From assembly GCF_947501415.1 (NCBI RefSeq), contig NZ_CANMVL010000002.1:186001-250000 (forward strand): a DNA stretch of 64,000 bases. The letters are read 5' to 3'. Below are positions 19,278 to 27,949 of this stretch, one piece after another (within the stretch, counting starts at the first letter, position 1; each line of letters opens with the position of its first letter). The position numbers were made by a program, and so were the translations under genes. This DNA comes from an uncultured Halomonas sp. (GTDB lineage Bacteria; Pseudomonadota; Gammaproteobacteria; Pseudomonadales; Halomonadaceae). The notes under the pieces are model-generated. The model did not search any database. It saw nothing but the letters and a program-made list of their open reading frames with translations, and was not told the origin of the DNA.

Positions 19278-20114
19278 TTAAAACCCTTGTTTAGATTCTT
19301 GACCTGGCGCGTCCCGTGCCTCCTCGCGTTGGCCAAAACGGGCTTGTATCTGACCATCTCGCCACACCAGCAGCTCACCGGGCGCCATCCGCTCCCAGGC
19401 CTCGTTATCGGTCAGCGGCTCGGTGGCAATCACCGAGACAATATCGCGGCTGGTGGTATGTTCGGCGAAATTCACCGTCAGTTCGGCATCCGAGAGGCTC
19501 GCACTGCCAAAGGGGGCGCGCCGGGTGATATGGGCCAGCTTGGTGGAGCAGTAGGTGTACAGATAGTCACCATCGGCCAGCAGCAGATTGAATACCCCCA
19601 ACCCCCGGAGCCGTTCGCAGAGCTCATGGAGCAAGCGCCACAAGGCCTGGCGCTGCTCTGCGGTCTCGGGACGCCGCGGGAAGTCGCGGCGCAGCTCGCC
19701 CAGCAACCAGCAGAAGGCGTGCTCGCTGTCGGTCCCTCCTACCGGGCTATAGAAGGAGAGAGGCAGAGACTGCCACCCCTCGAGCTGACCGTTATGGGCG
19801 TAGCACCATGGCTGTCCCCACATCTCGCGGACGAACGGGTGGGTATTGGCGAGCCGTACCTGCCCCACATTGGCCTGGCGAATATGGCTGATCACGATAT
19901 GAGACTTGATCGGATAGTCACAGATCAGGCGTGCGATGGGCGAGCGCACCGAGGGGTGCGGGTCGCGAAAGTCGCGGTAGCCGCCCTCTTCGTAAAAGGC
20001 GATCCCCCAGCCGTCGCGATGCGGCCCGGTGCCCCCACCCCGGTGCAGGAAACCGGTAAAGCTGAAGCAGATATCGGTCGGCACATTGGCACTCATGCCC
20101 AACAATTCACACAT
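19278..20114 (-). CDS. Class II glutamine amidotransferase (YafJ-like)
   Basis: The 278-residue protein starts MCELLGMS, so Cys2 becomes the N-terminal nucleophile after methionine removal. The glutaminase domain follows with RGGGTGPHRDGWGIAFYEEGG, given here as GPHRDGWGIAFY, and with SHIRQANVG and NTHPFVRE. It resembles E. coli YafJ, a putative glutamine amidotransferase of unknown acceptor. A DUG3-like role in gamma-glutamyl peptide cleavage is possible. Its ATG overlaps the stop of the von Willebrand A gene by eight bases, so the two are translationally coupled. Confidence 0.85.
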   Translation of the reverse strand: MCELLGMSANVPTDICFSFTGFLHRGGGTGPHRDGWGIAFYEEGGYRDFRDPHPSVRSPIARLICDYPIKSHIVISHIRQANVGQVRLANTHPFVREMWGQPWCYAHNGQLEGWQSLPLSFYSPVGGTDSEHAFCWLLGELRRDFPRRPETAEQRQALWRLLHELCERLRGLGVFNLLLADGDYLYTYCSTKLAHITRRAPFGSASLSDAELTVNFAEHTTSRDIVSVIATEPLTDNEAWERMAPGELLVWRDGQIQARFGQREEARDAPGQESKQGF

Positions 20115-21936
20115 GGGGATCCTCCCGATGGGCAGGACGCCGCCGCTGGCGACGACCGCGTAACAAGAACAGCAGTATCACTATCAGAACAGCACCGGCG
20201 ACCAGCGCCCAGACCAACGGCCTGGCGGCCAGCCCCGATAGCCGCGGCTGCCAGCTGGTGCGCCAATGTTCTACCCCGGACGCAACCCCCTGATTGATAG
20301 CCCCGATAAATCGCTCGACGACACCACCAGGGTCAGGGTCTTTACCACGACCGGCGGCCAGATCCTGGTGGAAACGCTCGGCCGAGAACTCGCCGCGCCC
20401 GCTGGCCAGGTCGAGGCCGGTGGCAGACTCGGCAAACAGCATCAGGGGGGGCAGACGCAGCTCATGGGTCTGGGCCTGAAGGCGCACCTCGGCGCCCAGC
20501 TTCAGGGGGCGACTGACGCTGTCATCCAGTTCGGGCAGGGCGATCATCCAGCGGCGCTCGCCCCGGGGCTCGATCTCGAGGTGCTCACCCGCCAGCTCCG
20601 CCCAGGGGCGCGTATTATGATGAGCCAGCTCGGGATGGCGAGCGGTCAGCACTACGCGCCGCGATTCGGGCTGATGGCTCGCCTCGAGTGGGGCCAGCAG
20701 GTTGATCGCCTGGCTGCGCTGACGGACCATCCCCTCGGCCTCGGCCGTGATCACCAGACGCGCACTCCCCGGCAGGGTAGGGGCTGGCAGCTCGCCACGA
20801 AAGCGTTCACCGTCGCGGGCGAGTCGCGTCGTGCCCCGCACCTCACCATCGGCAGCGGCGAGGTCGGCACGCAACGAGAGCCCTTCGAGCTCGTCTGTGT
20901 AGGGCACGCCATTCCGCTCGAGCCAGGCCTCTACCGGCAATGGAAAGCCCAGGAAGGCCGTGGCCGGCAGCACTCCGGTACGCAGGGCCAGCGCCGACGT
21001 GACGCCGATGCGACTCTGCTCGGCAACCTCACCCTCGACACGCCACTCGCCGGGTGTGGGGTCGGGCACCCTCAGCAGGTCGAAGCGCGGCTCCACCTTC
21101 CAGCGCCCCCCTGGTGGCGGTGTGGTGGCGCGATACTCGCGGCCTTGCGGCCCCACCAGCACCAGCGGCTCGGCATCGGGGGCGTGGAAGAGCAGCGCCG
21201 AGAAGGTCTCGATGCCCGGCTCTATATGAAAGCGCCCCCCCTCCAGAGGAATACGGTCGGTGGGGAAGATGCGCTCGACGATATCCAGAAAGGCGACGAG
21301 CAGACTCTCGGGAGAGGCGACCGGAGCAGGCAGACCACCGGTGGTACGGGAAAGCGACTCCACCAGGGCCATATCGGCCTGATCGGAGAAGGCGATGGCG
21401 TGCACGACCACCCCGGAATCGGCAAGCTCCACCGCCAGCTCGTCGAGAAGTTCTCGACGCGAGGCCGCATCCACCTCGGGCTTGGAGCCTCGCGCTGGGG
21501 GCAGATCGATGACACCATCGGTCAGCAGGACCAGGTGGCGCCAGCCATCGGCAGCAGGCGCCGCGGCGCGGCGCACCGCGGCTTCGATATCGGTATAGGG
21601 TTGCACACCCGCCAGCGCAGGACCCAGCGCCTGAGCCCGTCGGCGCCAGTCGACATTCACCTCACCCGACGGCAATGGGTTGGCCACCGTCTCGCCGAAG
21701 GTCCAGACACCGGCAGAGGTGCCTTCCGGCATCAACGACACCAGCAGTTCGAGGGCGCTGACCCTGAGACGATCCGGATCGTTGGCGCGCATGCTGCCCG
21801 ACACGTCGATGATCACTCGTACCTCGGGGCGGTCCTCGACCGGCTGTGCCAGCACGGCGGGAGCCAGTGCGCACAGGAAGGTGAGCACCAGCCGGGTGCC
21901 CATGCGCCCTGCCCTGTCCCGGACTCTGCTGGCCAT
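20107..21936 (-). CDS. Membrane-anchored von Willebrand factor A domain protein
   Basis: The 609-residue precursor has a signal peptide (about residues 12-30, ending VLAQ). A VWA domain runs to about residue 225 with a complete MIDAS start, DVSGSM, and LLTDGVIDLP. A long extracytoplasmic region (about 230-550) has beta-sandwich character. One membrane segment near the C-terminus (about 575-597, VWALVAGAVLIVILLFLL) is followed by a basic tail. The layout suggests a periplasmic metal-dependent binding protein fixed in the inner membrane. Its ligand is unknown. AAGGAGG precedes the start at 21936. It lies between a small membrane protein gene and the YafJ-like gene. Confidence 0.85.
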   Translation of the reverse strand: MASRVRDRAGRMGTRLVLTFLCALAPAVLAQPVEDRPEVRVIIDVSGSMRANDPDRLRVSALELLVSLMPEGTSAGVWTFGETVANPLPSGEVNVDWRRRAQALGPALAGVQPYTDIEAAVRRAAAPAADGWRHLVLLTDGVIDLPPARGSKPEVDAASRRELLDELAVELADSGVVVHAIAFSDQADMALVESLSRTTGGLPAPVASPESLLVAFLDIVERIFPTDRIPLEGGRFHIEPGIETFSALLFHAPDAEPLVLVGPQGREYRATTPPPGGRWKVEPRFDLLRVPDPTPGEWRVEGEVAEQSRIGVTSALALRTGVLPATAFLGFPLPVEAWLERNGVPYTDELEGLSLRADLAAADGEVRGTTRLARDGERFRGELPAPTLPGSARLVITAEAEGMVRQRSQAINLLAPLEASHQPESRRVVLTARHPELAHHNTRPWAELAGEHLEIEPRGERRWMIALPELDDSVSRPLKLGAEVRLQAQTHELRLPPLMLFAESATGLDLASGRGEFSAERFHQDLAAGRGKDPDPGGVVERFIGAINQGVASGVEHWRTSWQPRLSGLAARPLVWALVAGAVLIVILLFLLRGRRQRRRPAHREDPHV

Positions 21937-21971
21937 CCCGGCCTCCTTATTAGATCACCCTGGTTCGACGA

Positions 21972-22409
21972 TCACCCCTGGCCGACAACCGGCTCCCGCC
22001 GCACGGCACCACGCGGCCCATCAGCCGCCTTGTTCTCATTCTTGTTCCGGTTGACCGGCTTGCTGGTGCGCCTGCCACGCCACCACAGCAGCAGCCCGAA
22101 GACCACCCCCAGCCCGGCACCCAGAAGCGTCAGGACAAGGGCCGGCATCAGCGCCTCGCTGTTACGCTCGAGAAAGGCCACCGTCGCCACGACCACCGCC
22201 GGTGCAAAGCCGGTGTAGACATCCCCCTCCTCGAGCAGCGGGAGCTGAAAACGCGCTGGCATCCACATCACACCGGCCACCAGCCAGGTGATCGGCAGCC
22301 TCAGCAGTCTTGGCAGGAAGGCCAGCCCCAGGTAGCCGGTGAGCAGTATCACCAGCGACAAGACGCCGTAGCTCAGCCATAGTAGGCTCATCGATTCGGT
22401 AATAGGCAT
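21972..22409 (-). CDS. Small membrane protein of unknown function
   Basis: The 145-residue protein has three to four hydrophobic segments: about residues 9-30 (LWLSYGVLSLVILLTGYLGL), 38-50, 68-82 and 90-112. A polar, basic C-terminal tail of about 35 residues starts at WWRGRRTSK. I do not recognise the family. The start at 22409 has GAGGTG six bases upstream. It lies 35 bases in front of the von Willebrand A gene and is probably the first gene of that operon, divergent from oligopeptidase B. Confidence 0.7.
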   Translation of the reverse strand: MPITESMSLLWLSYGVLSLVILLTGYLGLAFLPRLLRLPITWLVAGVMWMPARFQLPLLEEGDVYTGFAPAVVVATVAFLERNSEALMPALVLTLLGAGLGVVFGLLLWWRGRRTSKPVNRNKNENKAADGPRGAVRREPVVGQG

Positions 22410-22454
22410 TGCCACCTCACTTTTCACTTATCCGAGTATGGTACATCCCGCGCC

Positions 22455-24542
22455 ATGAAAGCACAGCCGCCACAGCGCCTTGAGCACTCCACTGCTTCCC
22501 CGGTCTCCCACTTCCGCCGTCCAGAAGACCCCGAGTGGCACTGGCTGGAGCAGCGCGAGGACTCGGGGGTCACCGACTTCCTTGAGGCCGCCAATGCCGA
22601 GTGCGATGCCTGGTTCAGTCCCCTGGAGTCGCTGGTCGAACGGCTCTACCACGGCCACCTCGCGCGTCGCGAGCTTGCCGTGCATGGCCTGCGCACCCCG
22701 CTGGACCACCACACCTACTGGAGCGAAACCGCGGCCGACGCCGACTACCCGGTGTGGTGGCGACACCCCAACGGCGAGCCCGACCGCGCCGCCCCCTTCC
22801 TTGACCTGGAAGCGCGTGCCGCGGCCCACGACTTCCTCGAACTCGGCGACATGGCCCTGTCACCGGACGAGGGCTGGCTGGCGTGGACCGAGGACACCAC
22901 CGGTGACGAGAGATTCGACCTCTTCCTGGCCCGGCTGCCCGATGGAGCACCCGTACGCCTGCTGGAGGATATCGGTGCCGAGCTGAGCTGGGCCGAGGAC
23001 AACGCCACCCTGCTGTTCACCCGCCATGATGCGACCCAGCGCCCCGAGAGCATATGGCGCCTGGGATTGCGCGAGGGTGTTGCGGACGAACCAGCTCTGG
23101 TCCTGCGCGAGGAGGACCCCGAGTTCTGGCTGGGACTGGGCAAGACACGCTCCCGGGAGTGGTTGGTACTGGAGAGCGCCTCCAAGGATACCAGCGAGTG
23201 CCACTTGATACCGGCCCGGGCACCGGCCACCCCCCCGCGCTGCTTCCGCCCCCGCGAGAGCGGCGTGGAACTCGCGCTGGAGCACCGCCCCGGCCACTTC
23301 TACCTGCTGCACAACCGTGGCGCCCCCCATTTTCGACTCGACCGGCTGGCCGAGTCATCTCTAGAGGTAGCCGCCGATGCTCAGCGCTGGCAGCCGCTGA
23401 TTCCCCATCGCGACCACCACACCCTGGAGGGGGTTGATGCCTTCAGTTGGGGAGTCGTGGTCACCGAGCGCGACCATGACGAGGCCCAGGTACACCTGCG
23501 GGTCCTGGAGTTCAACTCCGAACATCTCACTACCCGGGACGAGCGCCTGCCACTACCGGAGACACCCTGCAGCCTGGCACTGGGTGATGCCCCCCACTTC
23601 GATGGTCGTCGCCTGCGCCTGTGCGAGGAGTCCTTCATATTGCCGGTAAGCTGGGTGGAGCACGACCTGGACAGCGGAGAGCGTCGCCTGCTCAAGCAGC
23701 AGCCCGTGCACGGCGACCTCAGGCCCGAGCACCTCGCGTGTGAACGGCTGTGGGCCACCTCCCACGACGGGGAACGCATCCCTGTTTCGGTGGTCATGCC
23801 GGCCGACCGTGTCGGTCATCCACTTCCGACCCTGCTCTACGGTTACGGCGCCTACGGAGAGGTACTCGACCCCTGGTTCTCGGTAGCCCGACTGGAGCTG
23901 CTCTCCCGGGGCGTGGCCTTCGCCGTGGCCCATGTCCGGGGCGGCGGTGACCGCGGCGAACCCTGGTACCTGGCCGGCAAGCTGGCACACAAGGCCAACA
24001 GCTTCCACGATTTCCTGGCGGCACGTGACGCCCTGGTGGAGCATGGCATCAGCGACGGCGAGCGTATCGCCGCCTATGGGGCCAGCGCCGGCGGCCTGCT
24101 GGTGGGCGCCAGTCTCAACCTGGCGCCGCAGGCATTCTGTGCGGCAGTGCTCGACGTACCCTTCGTGGACGTGCTGCGCACCATGGAGAACCCGGACCTG
24201 CCACTGACCACCGCCGAATATACCGAGTGGGGCAACCCGGCGGACGCCGCTGTCCGTCGCCGCATCGCCGACTATTCACCACTGGACAACCTCGCCGCGG
24301 CCCCCTACCCCGCACTGTTCCTGCAGGGCAGCTGGCACGACACCCGAGTCCCCTACTGGGAGCCGGCCAAGCTCTATGCCCGACTCACCGAGCTGGGCAG
24401 CGCTCGCGGACCGGTGCTGCTGCGTTCCGATATGACCGCCGGCCACGGTGGCGCCTCCGGGCGCTTCAAGGCGTGGCATGATGGCGCCCGCCAGGACGCC
24501 TTTATTCTCTGGGCGCTGCGACTGGCAGATCAGGAGGCATGA
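22455..24542 (+). CDS. ptrB: Oligopeptidase B (S9A family serine peptidase)
   Basis: The 695-residue protein fits oligopeptidase B, which cleaves short peptides after Arg or Lys in the cytoplasm. An N-terminal beta-propeller (about residues 60-400) covers a C-terminal alpha/beta-hydrolase domain. The triad is Ser544 in AYGASAGG, Asp629 in GSWHDTRVPYWEP and His664 in TAGHGG. The family stretches LLYGYGAYG and VRGGGDRGEPWY are present, the latter with slight changes from the usual RGGGELG. No signal peptide is seen. The start is 45 bases from the divergent membrane protein gene. Confidence 0.92.
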   Translation: MKAQPPQRLEHSTASPVSHFRRPEDPEWHWLEQREDSGVTDFLEAANAECDAWFSPLESLVERLYHGHLARRELAVHGLRTPLDHHTYWSETAADADYPVWWRHPNGEPDRAAPFLDLEARAAAHDFLELGDMALSPDEGWLAWTEDTTGDERFDLFLARLPDGAPVRLLEDIGAELSWAEDNATLLFTRHDATQRPESIWRLGLREGVADEPALVLREEDPEFWLGLGKTRSREWLVLESASKDTSECHLIPARAPATPPRCFRPRESGVELALEHRPGHFYLLHNRGAPHFRLDRLAESSLEVAADAQRWQPLIPHRDHHTLEGVDAFSWGVVVTERDHDEAQVHLRVLEFNSEHLTTRDERLPLPETPCSLALGDAPHFDGRRLRLCEESFILPVSWVEHDLDSGERRLLKQQPVHGDLRPEHLACERLWATSHDGERIPVSVVMPADRVGHPLPTLLYGYGAYGEVLDPWFSVARLELLSRGVAFAVAHVRGGGDRGEPWYLAGKLAHKANSFHDFLAARDALVEHGISDGERIAAYGASAGGLLVGASLNLAPQAFCAAVLDVPFVDVLRTMENPDLPLTTAEYTEWGNPADAAVRRRIADYSPLDNLAAAPYPALFLQGSWHDTRVPYWEPAKLYARLTELGSARGPVLLRSDMTAGHGGASGRFKAWHDGARQDAFILWALRLADQEA

Positions 24543-24584
24543 TGCCTTGCTGCTTGATGCTTGATGACAGTGCCGTGACGGCGA

Positions 24585-24606
24585 GGACCCGGCCGAGGCC
24601 GGGTCC
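24585..24606. terminator. Hairpin between convergent ptrB and the repeat-protein gene
   Basis: GGACCCGGC and GCCGGGTCC form a perfect nine-base stem with the loop CGAG. Neither side has a clear T tract, so intrinsic termination is likely but not certain. Confidence 0.5.
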
Positions 24607-24639
24607 CTGTAACAGGCTTGTGAGGTAAGTGGCGCGCAA

Positions 24640-25560
24640 TCAACCGCCACGCGATCCACCGCCGGGGCCACCACCCGAGCCGCCGCCGGAACCGCCACCC
24701 GAGCCGCCACCCGAGCCGCCGCCGGAACCGCCACCCGAGCCGCCACCCGAGCCGCCGCCGGAACCGCCACCCGAGCCACCGCCGGAACCGCCACCCGAGC
24801 CGCCGCCGGAACCGCCACCCGAGCCGCCGCCGGAACCGCCACCCGAGCCACCGCCGGAACCACCACCCGAGCCGCCGCCGGAACCGCCACCCGAGCCGCC
24901 GCCGGAACCGCCACCCGAGCCACCGCCGGAACCACCACCCGAGCCGCCGCCGGAACCGCCACCCGAGCCGCCGCCAGAACCACCACCTGAGCCACCGCCG
25001 GGACCACCACCTCCGCCCCCACCATCGGTGCCGCCATCGGACCCATCATCGGAGCCGTCGTCCGATCCATCATCGGAGCCGTCGTCCGTTCCATCATCAG
25101 AGCCGTCGTCCGACCCATCGTCGGAGCCGTCGTCCGTTCCATCGTCGGAGCCGTCGTCCGTTCCATCGTCGGAGCCGTCATCCGATCCATCGTCGGAGCC
25201 GTCATCCGATCCATCATCGGAGCCGTCATCCGTTCCGTCATCGCTGCCGTCGTTGCTGGCAACCAACACGCCCTCACCTCCGTCGCGAGCGCCAGACATA
25301 TCCGTTTCCTGGTCTCCAGCGCTCGGCGGGTAGAGCAGCAACAACTGCTCGGGGCTTAACCGCGTCGGCAGCCACGACTGCAGCTGCGCCATCTCCTGAT
25401 TGTCGAGCACGCGGCCCTCGTTCATGAGGTCATTGAACATCTCCGCCATCTCATCATCACTGAGCGGATCGCCGCTCCACGAAGAGGATTGCGCCGCAAC
25501 GCCGGACGAGGCCAGGGCACCCACCGCCATGACCAACGCTAGTTTCCTGAAACCTTTCAT
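24640..25560 (-). CDS. Secreted low-complexity protein with DDGS and GGGS repeats
   Basis: The 306-residue precursor has a signal peptide (about residues 1-24, ending SGVAA). A conserved-looking segment of about 75 residues follows, with [18 protein letters not shown] and [13 protein letters not shown]. Then come about 17 tetrads of the type DDGS/DDGT and about 28 tetrads of GGGS, ending PGGGSRGG. The DNA is built from 12-base units. The other strands are also open through the repeats, but only this frame has a signal peptide and a start (25560) with GGGGGA upstream. The acidic block could bind calcium and the glycine block would be a flexible tail or linker; both are inferences. No family is recognised. 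Confidence 0.75.
   Translation of the reverse strand: MKGFRKLALVMAVGALASSGVAAQSSSWSGDPLSDDEMAEMFNDLMNEGRVLDNQEMAQLQSWLPTRLSPEQLLLLYPPSAGDQETDMSGARDGGEGVLVASNDGSDDGTDDGSDDGSDDGSDDGSDDGSDDGTDDGSDDGTDDGSDDGSDDGSDDGTDDGSDDGSDDGSDDGSDGGTDGGGGGGGPGGGSGGGSGGGSGGGSGGGSGGGSGGGSGGGSGGGSGGGSGGGSGGGSGGGSGGGSGGGSGGGSGGGSGGGSGGGSGGGSGGGSGGGSGGGSGGGSGGGSGGGSGGGSGGGPGGGSRGG
24651..25250. repeat. Tandem 12-base repeats encoding GGGS and DDGS tetrads
   Basis: From about 24651 to 25010 the + strand alternates GCCGCCGGAACC and GCCACCCGAGCC units. From about 25030 to 25250 it repeats units of the type TCATCGGAGCCG and TCGTCCGATCCA. Perfect neighbouring copies make the array prone to length change by slippage. 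Confidence 0.9.
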
Positions 25561-25608
25561 GTTCGATCCCCCCGACCCCGCACCTCTCAATAAGCGGCGT
25601 CATGCGTT

Positions 25609-25622
25609 GGGCAAATATGCCC
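25609..25622. promoter_or_regulatory. Small palindrome upstream of the repeat-protein gene
   Basis: GGGCAAATATGCCC has five-base arms around AATA and lies about 50 bases upstream of the start at 25560. It may be an operator. The gap 25561-25799 otherwise shows only a weak TTGATA-17-TAGGCA promoter match on the minus strand. Confidence 0.3.
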
Positions 25623-25799
25623 ATGCCTAAAACAAACTGTTACACATATCAAGGATAGTTCCCGGCGGTGGTCGCCGCCATATAACGAGCGCATAAATCG
25701 AGGGTGCAAGGTGACGGGGCCTGAACGCCCATCGGCGAGGCGTCGCAAGCATGCAATGAAGGCAGCATCCTCGCTGAAGGGAGGGGTGGGCTGGCGATG

Positions 25800-26249
25800 T
25801 CAGCCGTCGATGGGCAGAATCGCGATGATATGGTCCTCGTAGTACTCCTCGGAGACACCTCTGCTGCTGACCGCAAAGCTGCGTACGCTGACGCCCTTGC
25901 GATGAACGCGTTCCGGGTCACCGCTGAGCAGCGGGTGCCAGGCGGCCAGTTTGCGGCCCTCGGCGACCCGACGATAGGCGCAGGAGCGCGGTAACCAGCG
26001 AAATTCGTCCACTCGCTCCGGTGTCAGCCGGGTGCACTCCGGCACCCGCTCCAGGCGGTTGGGATAGTCGCTGCAGCGACAGCTCTGGATATCCAGCAGC
26101 TCACAGGCCAGGTTGAGTACCGCCAACTCGCCGGTCTCGTCATCCTGGAACTTTAGCAGGCAGCACTGACCGCACCCGTCGCAGAGCGCCTCCCACTCCT
26201 CGGCGGTCAGCTCTTCGAGGGGGTAGTGCTCCCAGAAACGTTCTCGCAT
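25800..26249 (-). CDS. ycgN: YcgN family cysteine cluster protein
   Basis: The 149-residue protein contains the spaced cysteines of the UPF0153/YkgJ group: DGCGQCCLLKFQDD near residue 25, then CELLDIQSCRCSDYPNR (with cysteines near residues 49, 56 and 58), CTRLTP and RSCAYR. The cluster probably binds zinc or an iron-sulfur centre; the function of YcgN is not known. The start at 26249 has GGAAG upstream. In many gammaproteobacteria ycgN, ycgL and rnd are neighbours, as here. Confidence 0.9.
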   Translation of the reverse strand: MRERFWEHYPLEELTAEEWEALCDGCGQCCLLKFQDDETGELAVLNLACELLDIQSCRCSDYPNRLERVPECTRLTPERVDEFRWLPRSCAYRRVAEGRKLAAWHPLLSGDPERVHRKGVSVRSFAVSSRGVSEEYYEDHIIAILPIDG

Positions 26250-26288
26250 GGCATCTTCCAGTCACCCTGCTGAACAGCAGGCATCTCG

Positions 26289-26398
26289 GGGCTGAACCGG
26301 CGGCTGGCCTGGGAGGAGACGCTGTGAATACCTCCCTGTACGCTACCAAAGCCTTTCCTGGCGTAGGACCTCCTCTTCGGCCTGCCCCCGGCTCCCCT
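26289..26398. repeat. Dispersed intergenic repeat, full copy
   Basis: This block carries GAATACCTCCCTGTACGCTA, GCCTTTCCTGG, TAGGACCTCCTCTTCGG and TGCCCCCGGC, the same order as in 17342-17453. It lies between ycgL and ycgN. Confidence 0.7.
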
Positions 26399-26467
26399 GG
26401 GTTGAACGGAGTTCGTGCGTCGTCGGGCGCGATACTGTTTGTCGCGCCCGATGCCGGGCACATTGGG

Positions 26468-26779
26468 TCAGTAACGCGCCTGAGTTGGAGTGCGATAAAG
26501 ATCCAGAAGATACTCCTCCTTGGCTGGGGGCATCTGCAGATAGAAGCCGTTGTCACGGATCGCCTGCATCACCTCCACAGCACTGGCGCGCCCCAACCGT
26601 TTCTCGGGGCTGAGGATCAGCGTCATGGCCGGTACCGGCTTGCCGAAACGCTCGAGCAGGGGGCCAGGAACGCGCTCCGTACCCTCGCGCTTGTCGACAT
26701 AGAGATACATTTCGTCCTTGCGCGAACTCTTGAATACCTGGCACAGCAGGCGGTCGCCGGACATCCGGTCATCACTCAT
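26468..26779 (-). CDS. ycgL: YcgL domain-containing protein
   Basis: This 103-residue protein matches the small YcgL family: LCQVFKSSRKDEMYLYVDK near the N-terminus, then LLERFGKP, LILSPEKRLGRA and DNGFYLQMPP. The biochemical role is unknown. Its ATG overlaps the stop of rnd by four bases (ATGA), so it is translated together with RNase D. The repeat block 26289-26398 follows it. Confidence 0.9.
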   Translation of the reverse strand: MSDDRMSGDRLLCQVFKSSRKDEMYLYVDKREGTERVPGPLLERFGKPVPAMTLILSPEKRLGRASAVEVMQAIRDNGFYLQMPPAKEEYLLDLYRTPTQARY

Positions 26780-27903
26780 CTCGGTAGTTCCTCCAGGGCC
26801 TTTATCAGCCCCGTGTTCAGGCGTTCACCGCGCCACCCCGTCGGCAGCGGCGGGTCACTCTTTTCCAGGTGGGCCACCAGCAGGGCCTCCAGGTCACGGC
26901 GACGCATCAGTACCTCAGGGGCCACACCCAGCGCCTCGGCCTCGGCATTCACCACCTTCTTCAACGTCTTGATGCCACGCTTGAACTCAGGCTCCATGGG
27001 CGATGGCAGCTCGCCCGGGAGCTCGCTAGCATCGAGCTGCTGCGCCTCGGCCACCAGTGCCAGCAGGGTGTCGCCGTCGCGCTTGACCAGACTCGGCTTG
27101 ACACCTTCGATCCGCGCCAGCTCATGGCGATTCCGGGGCATCACCTCGGCGATCGCGAACAACACTCGGTCATGCACCAGCCAGCCCCTGGGCAGGTTGC
27201 GAGCGCGGGCTTCGCCTTCGCGCCAGATGGTCATCCGCCGGTAGGCCTCGATCTGGCGCGGCGCCAGGCGCCACAGCTGACGCTGACGCAGATACCACTG
27301 CCCATCGGCCTCGACGCTGCGCTCGGCCTGGGCCAGCATCGCCTCACCATCGGCCTGAAGCCACTCGCTACGCCCCAGCCGCTCGAGCTCGAGGCGCTGC
27401 TGCTCCCATACCTGCACCAGATAGACCACATCAAGGGCGGCATACTGCAGCTGGGTCTCCGAGAGCGGACGCACCAGCCAATCGGAGCGGGTCTCATCCT
27501 TGGGCAGGATCTCGCCGACCCAGTGCTCCACCAGCTTCTGATAACCCATGCCGGGATTGTCGCCCAACAGCCCCTGGGCGACCTGGGTATCCACCAGCGG
27601 GCGCGGCGTCACACCGGCCCAGCACGTGAAGACCTCCAGGTCCTCGCTGGCGGCGTGCAGCAGCTTGAGCGGCCCTTCGGCCAGCAGACGTCGGAAGGCG
27701 GCGGTACATGTCACGGCCTGGGGATCCACCAGCCAGGCCACGCCGCCGGCGGAAAATTGAATCAGAGCCGGTACCGGGTAGAAGGTGTTCTCGCGAAAGA
27801 ACTCGGTATCCAGGGCGATGACATCGTCATTACTCACCGCCTCACAGGCGGCATCCAGCGCCTCGGGGGTATCGATCCAGTGTATCTCGGGGGTCAGGGG
27901 CAT
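26776..27903 (-). CDS. rnd: Ribonuclease D
   Basis: RNase D trims the 3' ends of tRNA precursors and other small RNAs. The 375-residue protein shows the DEDD exonuclease motifs: IALDTEFFRENTFYP (first Asp and Glu), the Asp in ASEDLEVF and the YAALDVVYL block. An HRDC domain (about 215-295, with VLFAIAEVMPRNRHELARI in parts) and a second C-terminal HRDC-like region follow. The start at 27903 (MPLTPEIHWID) is chosen because a longer frame would run into recR. It is the first gene of the rnd-ycgL pair. Confidence 0.93.
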   Translation of the reverse strand: MPLTPEIHWIDTPEALDAACEAVSNDDVIALDTEFFRENTFYPVPALIQFSAGGVAWLVDPQAVTCTAAFRRLLAEGPLKLLHAASEDLEVFTCWAGVTPRPLVDTQVAQGLLGDNPGMGYQKLVEHWVGEILPKDETRSDWLVRPLSETQLQYAALDVVYLVQVWEQQRLELERLGRSEWLQADGEAMLAQAERSVEADGQWYLRQRQLWRLAPRQIEAYRRMTIWREGEARARNLPRGWLVHDRVLFAIAEVMPRNRHELARIEGVKPSLVKRDGDTLLALVAEAQQLDASELPGELPSPMEPEFKRGIKTLKKVVNAEAEALGVAPEVLMRRRDLEALLVAHLEKSDPPLPTGWRGERLNTGLIKALEELPR

Positions 27904-27949
27904 CAGGGTTCCGGCAGTGTTGAATGGGGTGGAGCAACCGAGCGCAGGC

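Noticed and set aside
24276..25277. Another minus-strand frame across the same repeats, rich in Val-Ala-Pro and Met-Thr
   Set aside because: It is a frame shadow of the repeat array and of ptrB. There is no plausible start or domain.
24629..25333. Long plus-strand frame made of Pro-Pro-Glu-Pro repeats
   Set aside because: It is the antisense reading of the GGGS/DDGS repeat gene. It lacks a ribosome binding site and signal, and opens only because the 12-base units contain no stop in any frame.
25609..25622. Palindrome GGGCAAATATGCCC considered as a CRISPR or phage operator sign
   Set aside because: It is a single copy with five-base arms. No array of spaced repeats exists anywhere in the window.
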